Assembly (NCBI RefSeq): GCF_001571305.1
Contig: NZ_BCTN01000007.1
Location: 124,001-188,000 of the forward strand
Length of the DNA: 64,000 nt
Source: Erwinia persicina NBRC 102418
Lineage (GTDB): Bacteria > Pseudomonadota > Gammaproteobacteria > Enterobacterales > Enterobacteriaceae
Direction: 5' to 3'
Shown here: positions 53,146-61,300 of the stretch, one piece after another
How positions within the stretch are numbered: the first letter of the stretch is position 1
Layout of the letters: each line of letters opens with the position of its first letter
Notes under the pieces: model-generated
What the model saw: the letters and a program-made list of their open reading frames with translations, nothing else
What the model was told of the DNA's origin: nothing
The model's database searches: none
Position numbers and translations under genes: made by a program

Positions 53146-53414
53146 CTGTGAAGCAAACCGTTGAGATAAAAAATAAACTGGGAATGCACGCCCGACCAGC
53201 GATGAAGCTGTTCGAGCTGGTGCAGAGCTTTGACGCTGAAGTGCTGCTGCGTAATGAGAGCGGTACAGAAGCTGAAGCCAGTAGCGTGATTGCGCTGCTG
53301 ATGCTCGACTCCGCCAAAGGCGGACATATCGAAGTTGAAGCCAGCGGACCGGAAGAAACTAAAGCACTGGCGGCAGTCATCGACCTGTTTAACGCCGGGT
53401 TTGACGAAGAGTAG
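53142..53414 (+). CDS. ptsO: nitrogen PTS phosphocarrier NPr
   Basis: A 90-residue HPr-like phosphocarrier (Npr) that passes phosphate from EI-Ntr to PtsN. The phospho-acceptor His16 is in [12 protein letters not shown]. It also binds LpxD in E. coli, linking to LPS synthesis. Last gene of the rpoN cluster; the yrbL gene that follows npr in E. coli is not here. Confidence 0.96.
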   Translation: MTVKQTVEIKNKLGMHARPAMKLFELVQSFDAEVLLRNESGTEAEASSVIALLMLDSAKGGHIEVEASGPEETKALAAVIDLFNAGFDEE

Positions 53415-53437
53415 TCTCCTCATCTCCATCCTCAACA

Positions 53438-53468
53438 GGCCGACCCTGACGGTCGGTCTCCGTTTAAC
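53438..53468 (+). terminator. possible terminator after npr
   Basis: The stem GGCCGACC/GGTCGGTC with a 5-base loop is followed by TCCGTTT, a short T-tract. It lies between the convergent npr and mtgA genes. Confidence 0.6.
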
Positions 53469-53517
53469 TCTCTTTATCCGTTCCGCCACGCCACCGGCCT
53501 GAGCCCGGCCTGCGGTT

Positions 53518-54243
53518 TTAACGCAGCTGATGTTCCCTGAGGAACCCTTCTCCGCCCAGCTGACGCATCTGACGCATGATCCACTGCTGGCGCTGGCGTA
53601 CATAGCCTGAAGGTGCATCTGCGCGGTAACGTATCGGATTAGGCAGAACCGCGGCCAGCAGCGCTGCTTCGGACAGGCTCAAGCGGCTGGCCGGCTTGTG
53701 GAAATAGCGCTGAGAGGCCTCCTCCACACCAAATACCCCCTGCCCCATTTCTGCCACATTCAAATAGACGGTCAGAATGCGACGCTTCGTCCAGACGGTT
53801 TCGATGCCCACGGTCAGGCCGGCTTCCAGGCCTTTACGCACCCAGCTACGTCCATCCCAGAGAAACATATTTTTGGCGGTCTGCTGTGAAAGTGTGGAAG
53901 CACCGCGCATGCCGGCCTTTTCACCGCTGCTGTCCAGCACTGACTGGATAGCGGCCACGTCAAAGCCCCAGTGGGTCGGGAATTTTTGATCTTCAGAGGC
54001 AATGACGGCCAGCGCCATCCACGGCGAAATCTCATCCATCCCCACCCAGTCAGAGTGCGCCACATAGTCAAAATCACCGTTGAGCCAGGCACTGACCTGC
54101 CTCTCAACCATCACCGCAGAGAACGGCACTGGCACAAAGGCAAAGAGGATAATGCCGCTCAGCCATAGACCCGCAACGCCCAGGACCAGGCGAAGTAATA
54201 GTGCTTTAATCCGTGTAAAAACCCGTGATTTATTGCGTCTCAT
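53518..54243 (-). CDS. mtgA: monofunctional peptidoglycan glycosyltransferase MtgA
   Basis: A 241-residue GT51 enzyme (E. coli 242) that polymerises lipid II at the septum without a transpeptidase domain. One N-terminal transmembrane helix (about 12-35) precedes the GT51 core, with the catalytic Glu in [16 protein letters not shown], then [16 protein letters not shown] and [13 protein letters not shown]. It is convergent with npr. The elbB gene that borders mtgA in E. coli is absent; a long A+T-rich gap follows instead. Confidence 0.96.
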   Translation of the reverse strand: MRRNKSRVFTRIKALLLRLVLGVAGLWLSGIILFAFVPVPFSAVMVERQVSAWLNGDFDYVAHSDWVGMDEISPWMALAVIASEDQKFPTHWGFDVAAIQSVLDSSGEKAGMRGASTLSQQTAKNMFLWDGRSWVRKGLEAGLTVGIETVWTKRRILTVYLNVAEMGQGVFGVEEASQRYFHKPASRLSLSEAALLAAVLPNPIRYRADAPSGYVRQRQQWIMRQMRQLGGEGFLREHQLR

Positions 54244-54933
54244 TACTGAGGATCCCGCCCATATTTATCAGTATGAAAATTCACCAGCAATACTCCACCA
54301 TTGTTAATTAACCCTACATAACCGGAATCGGTTCCATTAAATCACGCCGTTTATATATACTCCACGACGATTCTGTCAGCTGCTGAAAATGCATTAAATC
54401 AATTGGTTCACTCTGCTTATAAATTTCAGCAGGTCGCTTTCCGAAATCATGGCACTGCAAATGAAATAAACACTCCATTCCGGCAATAATTGACGTTTTT
54501 TACTCATAAATTGCGGCTGGTACGAGCAGTTAATCTTGCTGAACGGAGTCAGCTTTTATCTGATACGGGACAGTAATGTGAGAATTTTTGCTAGCAGAAA
54601 CCAAAACGTTTCGGAAACAAGTATCAAATAAACAATAAAGCACTTATAAAACAATGCATTAAAATACCACTAACGCCTTTCCGGCTTCCTTCCCGATGAC
54701 AACGAAAATCCTGTCAGCCAGAGGAGACGTTTCCGCTCCTCTGCTTACCTCAACAAAAGCCTGACTGTACAATATTTATGCAGATCATCGTAAATATTCA
54801 TTACTTGCTTGACTACATATCTAAAATCGGGTCTTCTATTTAGGAACACTGCTCAACATCACACATTTTAATGAATCCAGTAACAAGTGGTGAGAGATTT
54901 GCTAAAGTAGTGACTGAGCTTTTTAATGTTCAC
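54244..54933. other. 690-base A+T-rich non-coding region between mtgA and arcZ
   Basis: This stretch takes the place of elbB. I see no coding frame of credible length or composition. It contains a hairpin AGAGGAG/CTCCTCT (54720-54742) without a T-tract, and at its right end a promoter-like pair TTGCTA (54899-54904) and TTTAAT (54922-54927) with 17-base spacing that suits ArcZ. The mtgA promoter should lie at its left end. Confidence 0.6.
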
Positions 54934-55047
54934 CCAATACCAAACCTGTGCTCCAGACGATTCTAATCAGAACAGCACAGGTTACCAATTTCCCTGGTGT
55001 TGGCGCAGTATTCGCGCACCCCGGCTTCGGTCGGGGTCATTTTTTTT
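54934..55047 (+). ncRNA. arcZ: ArcZ small regulatory RNA
   Basis: The 3' part from 54989 (TTTCCCTGGTGTTGGCGCAG onward to the ACCCCGG terminator) matches what I recall of the processed E. coli ArcZ (RyhA/SraH), the Hfq-dependent RNA that activates rpoS and represses flhDC. The terminator is ACCCCGG/TCGGGGT followed by eight T. Upstream a perfect 10-bp stem AACCTGTGCT/AGCACAGGTT forms the 5' part, which differs from E. coli. The 5' end is estimated from the -10 at 54922. As in E. coli it abuts arcB tail to tail, and its terminator contains the arcB stop codon. ArcA repression is expected from the family. Confidence 0.88.
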
Positions 55048-57376
55048 CAGCATCCGTCACCCACTGCCGTAATACCTCCACATCCTTGCGCCACTCCAGT
55101 TTCAGTTCATCAATCCATTCCTGAACATTATCCCACCAGGCGGGTAATTCCGGGCTCTGAATCTGTTTTGCAATCTGCTGCAAATGCGTCAAGCCCACAG
55201 ATCCTGCTGCGCCCTTAATTTTGTGCCCTTCCTCTGCAATCCCTTTCTGGTCACGAGCCATCATGTTGGAGTCCAGCACGGCCAGATAGCCGGGCATCAT
55301 CTGCTCGAACATCGCCAGACTTTGGTGGATAAGGGTCGGCCCGACCAGTTCGATATATTGCTCCAGCATCGGAACATCCAGCAGTGCCAGTTTTTTATCA
55401 TCCATCATGCCATCCTGTTCAGTAGATAAATCATCAGTCTGAAAATCCCAGTATTTTTTAATCATGGCGGTGAGAGCAGGAACCGCCAGGGGTTTGCTCA
55501 GTACATCGTCCATACCGGCATCAAAATATTCGCGTTTATCTTTAAGCACGTTCGCCGTCAGGGCCACCAGTGGCGGAAGCTGCTCGCCTGCGTGACGCTG
55601 ATGAATAATACGTGCCACGTCCAGACCGGTCATATCGGGCAGTTGGATATCCAGCAGCACCAGATCAAACTCATCCGGGTCAAACATCTCCAGCGCGGCC
55701 TGCCCGGTCATCGCCACTTCTACGCTGCTGCCCAGTTTTTCCAGAACTGAGCGGGCAACCACCACATTCAGCTCAATATCCTCAACCAGTAGGATATGCA
55801 ACGCAGGCAGTGGCAGATCGTCTTCCGTCTCTTCATCTTGCCGCTCTTCTTCCACACGGGGCGCATTGAGCGTCAGGGTGAAGCAGGAACCCTGCCCCGG
55901 TGAACTTTGTACGCGGATATCACCGCCCATACTTTGTGCCAGACGGCGGGAAACGGCCAGACCGATACCTGTGCCGGTCGCGGGTTTGCCGCCACGTTGA
56001 TCTTTTACCTGGTAATACATGGCGAAAATTTTATCCTGCTCATCCTGCGGGATACCCATGCCAGAGTCCTGCACTTCAAAGCACAGACAGTCATCCTGTT
56101 GATAGCCGACACGCACCACGATTTCCCCCTGCTGAGTAAACTTCACCGCGTTACCGATCAGGTTCCACAGGATCTGGCGCAGACGGGTCCCATCGGCGAT
56201 AATTTTTTGCGGCAGCGGCAGGTCAGGTGCCAGAACAAATTTCAGCCCTTTTGGTTCAGCCAGCAGGCCGGAGATATTTTCCAGGTCGGCCAGGAAGCCA
56301 GTGAAATCGATGGGCTGATTGTCCAGCTGCACTTTTCGCCGCTCGATTTTGTCCATTTCAATCACATCATTAAAAATATTGCCCAACGTAATGGCAGAGA
56401 CATGAATCGTTTTCAGGTATTTCAGCTGCTCGTGATTGAGATCCGTATCCAGCAGAATGCGGCTCAGGCCAACAATGCCATTAAGCGGCGTACGAAGCTC
56501 ATGGCTGATCGTAGAGATAAAGGTGGTCTTCTCCCTGCTTGCGTTCTCTAACGCGTCCTGGTAACGCTTACGCTCGGTTATATCGCGTCCAAAGCCCATT
56601 AACCCGCTCCGTTTGCCCACGCGGTCATAATAAGGGACTTTGCGTATCTCAAAGCAGGCTTTGCGACCGTCGGGATAATCCAGCCACTGTTCGTAGGTCA
56701 GAGAGACATTATGGCGGAACACTTTCTCATCGGTTTCCAGCACCTTAGTCGCTGCATCGTCGTCATAGACCTCTTTCGGCGTTAACCCGATAAGCTGTTT
56801 TTCGCTTTTTCCCGTCAGCAGCTCCATGGCACGGTTACAACCAGAAAACTGCTGGTCACTGTTGCGGTAGAACACCAGGTCGGGGGAAGCGTCAAGGAAG
56901 GAGCGCAGGAAGGAGGATTGTTGTTCAAGTTCGATTTGTGCCTCTTCACGCCGCGCCATCTCCTCTTTGAGCTTTGCCATCACCTGCAGACGTGCCTCTT
57001 CGGCCTTGATGCGGTCGGCAATCTCCTGGTTGAGCTGGGTAATATTGCCCTGCATTTGCTGGTTCAGCTCAAGGTCACGATTGCGCATCTCCTCCAGCTT
57101 ATCCACCAGCCTGGCCAGACGCTGACGCGATTCCTCTAACTGTTCCACGACCACTGACAGGAAATAGACGGCCCACGGGGTGATCAGCAGACCGAAAAAA
57201 ACCGACCGCACCATATCAATGCTTTCGACATGGCCGCGAAGCACCATCGTCACCGCCATCTGCACTATCATGGCCAGCACGACCAGTGCGGATGCCAGCA
57301 GCAAAGAGAAGCGTACCAGCCCAAGTTTGACCATCAAATCAACATAGTACTGCGCTAATAAACGAATTTGTTTCAT
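55037..57376 (-). CDS. arcB: aerobic respiration control sensor kinase ArcB
   Basis: A 778-residue hybrid tripartite kinase, exact E. coli length, that phosphorylates ArcA under low respiration. Two transmembrane helices (about 25-48 and 58-77) are followed by a coiled coil, then a PAS domain with the quinone-sensing cysteines Cys180 (FSGCNR) and Cys241 (RKACFE). The primary transmitter His292 (STISHELRTPLNG), the receiver Asp576 (LVLLDIQLPD) and the HPt His717 (EEGHKIKGAAGS) are intact. The ATG at 57376 follows AAGGGATCC. Its 3' end overlaps the ArcZ terminator. Confidence 0.97.
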   Translation of the reverse strand: MKQIRLLAQYYVDLMVKLGLVRFSLLLASALVVLAMIVQMAVTMVLRGHVESIDMVRSVFFGLLITPWAVYFLSVVVEQLEESRQRLARLVDKLEEMRNRDLELNQQMQGNITQLNQEIADRIKAEEARLQVMAKLKEEMARREEAQIELEQQSSFLRSFLDASPDLVFYRNSDQQFSGCNRAMELLTGKSEKQLIGLTPKEVYDDDAATKVLETDEKVFRHNVSLTYEQWLDYPDGRKACFEIRKVPYYDRVGKRSGLMGFGRDITERKRYQDALENASREKTTFISTISHELRTPLNGIVGLSRILLDTDLNHEQLKYLKTIHVSAITLGNIFNDVIEMDKIERRKVQLDNQPIDFTGFLADLENISGLLAEPKGLKFVLAPDLPLPQKIIADGTRLRQILWNLIGNAVKFTQQGEIVVRVGYQQDDCLCFEVQDSGMGIPQDEQDKIFAMYYQVKDQRGGKPATGTGIGLAVSRRLAQSMGGDIRVQSSPGQGSCFTLTLNAPRVEEERQDEETEDDLPLPALHILLVEDIELNVVVARSVLEKLGSSVEVAMTGQAALEMFDPDEFDLVLLDIQLPDMTGLDVARIIHQRHAGEQLPPLVALTANVLKDKREYFDAGMDDVLSKPLAVPALTAMIKKYWDFQTDDLSTEQDGMMDDKKLALLDVPMLEQYIELVGPTLIHQSLAMFEQMMPGYLAVLDSNMMARDQKGIAEEGHKIKGAAGSVGLTHLQQIAKQIQSPELPAWWDNVQEWIDELKLEWRKDVEVLRQWVTDAEKK

Positions 57377-57406
57377 AAAGGATCCCTTCCAGCGTGATAA
57401 CGGCAA

Positions 57407-58385
57407 TCATACCGGAATTGACCAAAAGACCAACGCGCTATCTCGCCGTCAGGCCCTCGGGAGAGTGCACGATAACCGTGCAGCAGCACCGACATCCCTT
57501 CAGCCGTTACCACAGGATTATCGCCCCCCATGCCGCTGAAGGGACGGGAAAGGAAGCAACCCCTCTCCTGCCTGGGTTAACGCTGGAAATGTCCGGCGTT
57601 CCCCTTTCGCGTAAAAAGTTGCCAACGGGGATATTGACTAAATTTTATAACTGCATAATCTGTAAGGCCGCTCTGGATTCGGCGCGCCTTTCTCATGTTG
57701 ATAGTTTTCATAGCGATGCCTTGTATCCTTCGCACTCCCTTGTCACACCTAACGAATAACCATTCATAATAAATGAAATATTAATCACGTAACTTCTGAT
57801 TAATTTTACTAATGATGCCCCCCTGTTTAATTCAAATAATCGCAACAGTTAAAAACAGTGCGTTCCTGCGGCCATAACCATCACAGCAGCATATTATGCT
57901 GGCATTACCCCCAGCACCAGCATGGTGCAGAGATTTGCGTACTGCCCTATAGTGAGTCAGCTCACACTTCTCTCCCCTTCGCCCTCCCTTCAATAGGGTT
58001 AAAATATCGCATTAAAACATTTAAAATCAATTAGTTAATACCAAAAAGGCATGAAAAGGTATCAGTAAGATCGCTATTTGACCTGAGTTCGCTTTCCCGA
58101 TAAGTTGGAAATCCGCTGGAAGCTTTCCTGACGGGCCAGTGTCTCGGCATATCTATGCAGCAAGTAGACTCCCTCGTGATGTAAGTTATCTCCAATTTGA
58201 GACCCGGAATTTCGTGAGCAACTCATTCAAGGACGTGTCAGGTCAATGTCCCTTGATGAAATGTTCGGAGTCACGGTGTCTGCGTTTTAGCGGCAAGAAA
58301 ATGATACAGAACCAGAGAAGACACTCCGTGGCGCTCTGAGCCTGAAGAACAGTGGTAATGTCAAAAGCAGTTAAGGAGGCCCTCA
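57407..58385. other. 979-base non-coding region upstream of the GltB-like gene
   Basis: It occupies the place of yhcC in E. coli. No credible gene is seen. It contains a 10-bp inverted repeat TCCCTTCAGC/GCTGAAGGGA (57495-57544), GCACC/GGTGC (57914-57928), and near the gene two leader hairpins, TCAAGGAC/GTCCCTTGA (58227-58256) and CACGGTGTCT/AGACACTCCGTG (58272-58330). A strong AAGGAGG ribosome site (58373-58379) precedes the gene. A+T-rich stretches around 57,760-57,850 and 58,000-58,080 are likely promoter or global-regulator sites. Confidence 0.6.
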
Positions 58386-61300
58386 ATGTCCAACTCAAAA
58401 CCTTATCCCTATGGCTTGTATGATCCATCAAAAGACAGTGACAGCTGCGGTGTGGGTTTCATTACTCGTAAGGACGGCGAGCAAACTCATGAGGTTCTGC
58501 AGATGGCACACAGTGCCCTGTGTACTGTTCCTCATCGCGGGGGCATGTCTGCCGAAGGCGTAGGTGACGGCGCCGGGGTTAACGTCGACCTCTCTCTGCA
58601 TTTCTTCCGCAAAATTACCGGACAGCCACTGGAAGCCGGCCGTTATGGCGTCGGCAACTTCTTTGTGCCGAAGGACAGTACGCTGCGTGCCAACGCCGAG
58701 CGCCTGGTGGAAGAAACCCTGGCCGCTTATAAACTGCCAATCCTCCTCAAACGTGATATGCCCCTGGATACCAGCGTACTGCGTCCGGCGGCGATTCAGT
58801 TCCAGCTGCCTATCGTGCAATGGGTGTTTACTGCCCCGGCCGATATCAGCAATCAGATTGACTTTGAAAAACGTATCTACCGTGCCCTGCTGGATATCGA
58901 AGCCCGCGCCTTTACCGAAAGTGAGTTTGGCGGCCTCTATCCACTGTCGCTCTCTTCCCGCACGCAGGTCTTTAAAGCCCGCCTGAATTCGAACGAGGTG
59001 ATCCCCTATTTCCAGGATCTGACCGACACAGACCACCAGGTCCGCGGTCTGTTCTTCCATACCCGCTTTTCGACTAACACCGATCCGCATACCACCATGG
59101 CGCAGCCGTTCCGGCTGATGGCGCACAACGGCGAGCTGAACACCGACCGTAAAAACCGTATTGCGGAAGCAGCGCTGGCGCTGGCGCGCGGTAAGAAAAT
59201 CGTGCGCCCTAAAGGCCAGTCAGACAGCTCGCGCCTGGATCAAAGTATCCACAGCCGTCTGATGGAAGATAACCTGGACCTGATTACTGCGGTGGTTTCT
59301 ATGATGCCGCCAGCGTGGGAAAACGATCCCTCTCTCTCCGCTGAAGTCCGCGCAATGCTGGAATACTTCTCCCTGTATGAAGAGAAGAATGACGGCCCGG
59401 CCGCGCTGATTTTCGGCAACGGTGAAGTGATCGGGGCCCGTCTTGACCGTCTCGGCCTGCGCCCGCTGCGCTCTGTGGAAACGGCGGAGTATATTGGTGC
59501 GATGTCGGAAGCGGGTCAGATTGCCTTCCCACCCGAGAGCGTCCTGCGCCGTGGCCGTATCGAAGCGGGTGGCATGCTGTATTACGATCACCGTGAAAAA
59601 CGCAGCTATACCACCGTAGAAGCCCTGGAAAAACTGGCGGCGGTGGCCGATTATCCGGCGCTGCTGGCTGAGTCACGGGTGACATTACAGGAACTGCCGG
59701 TGATCCCGGCGGAGCAACAGGGTTCACCTCTGCGTTATAGCGGCGACCTCAAAACCTATCAGCGTTTTGTGGCTTACTACTACAACCAGGAAAGCTTCAA
59801 ATTTATGATGGACCCGATGCTGACCACCGGCGCAGAGAAAATCTCTGCCATGGGTTACGGCAACGCGATTAACGCCCTGTCGGACCACGAAGGCGGAATG
59901 GCGCACTACTTCTCCCAGCGATTTGCTCAGGTTACCAACCCACCGCTGGATTCCATCCGTGAAGTGGATGGCATGACCCTGCGCGTTGCACTGGGTGCGA
60001 AACCGCATCTTGGGCGCAGTAAAGGTCACCAGATTGTGGTGCCAACACCGATCCTGACGCATCTGGATATGCTGCAGCTGCGCGAGCAGACCGTGGCCCC
60101 GTATGCCCGTTTTGAAATGCTCTATGAGCCCGTTATCGGCACCGACCCGATCAGCCGTGCCGCCAATGCGAATGCGCTGGAGCAGGCCATTGATGCGCTG
60201 GCACAGGAGGTGGTGGATTTCGCCCGTGAGCAGGGCGGTATCGCCGTCATCACGGACCGCCATATCTCCTCAACCCGTGCTGCTATCCCGATGCTGTTGA
60301 TGGTATCAGCCATCAACCAGCGCCTGGTGCAGGAAGGCCTGCGCCTGGATGTGTCACTGGTGGTGGAAAGCGGCCAGAGCATCTCTTCGCACCACATTGC
60401 TGCCACCCTCGGCTTCGGTGCGTCAGCGGTGTATCCGCTGGGCGTGCAGATGCGTGCTGAAGAAAAATACGGTGAAGGTGAAGAAGGTAACAAGGCATTC
60501 AAACGCTACGCCAAAGCGGCTGAAAAAGCGCTGATGAAGACCATGGGCAAAGTCGGCCTGTGTACCGTTGAAAGCTACAGCTGCGGTGAGTTCTTTGAGC
60601 CGAATTTCCTCGATACCGAAGATCGCGTGCTGAAGAAGTATTTTCCGAATATTAAAACCCCGGTAGGGGGTGCAGGCTTCGCCACCATCGCGCAAATGGC
60701 CGTTGACTGGCACCAGAGTGCATTGCGTATTCAGGGAGAGTCAGAAGTGCCGTTGCTGGGCCTGTTTAAGGAACGTGCAGAGGGGGCCGGTCACTCCTAC
60801 GGCACTATCGCCGTACGTACCTTTATCGATATGACTGAGCAGCCGATTCGCTTCTCGGATAAAGCGCGCGAGGAGGATAACTTTATCCGCCTGATGACGC
60901 TGGCCAAGCTGGACAACGCGTTTAATATCAAAGCGAAATCCTTTACGGACAGCAGCTTCGAACGTATCCCGGACGAGGTGATAGACAACTTCACTATCAC
61001 CCCCGATTACCGTCAGTTCTCCAGCCTGATGCTGGAAGAGCGTAAGCGCCGCCCGGCGGCACTGCGTGATATTCTCGCCCTGCCGGCTGACCTGACCCAC
61101 GTCGACAGCGAAGCCGAGTTCACGCGTAAGCTGGGGCGTTACTCGCTGGTAAATAACGGCTTTGCGGTGCGCGGACTGGAATGCGAAGCAGACGAGTCAC
61201 AAGAAGGTCTGTTCACACTGCGCCTCACCGATGCCATTGTCGGCCTGAAAAGTGAGCACGACCGCCTCACCACGCTCTCCGTGGTGCTGAAAAAACGCTT

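Noticed and set aside
57947..57958. Twelve bases matching the reverse complement of the T7 promoter core (CTATAGTGAGTC).
   Set aside because: Only the 3' part of the promoter matches, nothing phage- or vector-like surrounds it, and a 12-base match in a window of this size with a bias to such words can be chance.
58139..58339. A 66-codon plus-strand frame in the leader of the GltB-like gene.
   Set aside because: No ribosome site, unlikely composition, and it spans both leader hairpins, so an untranslated leader is more likely.
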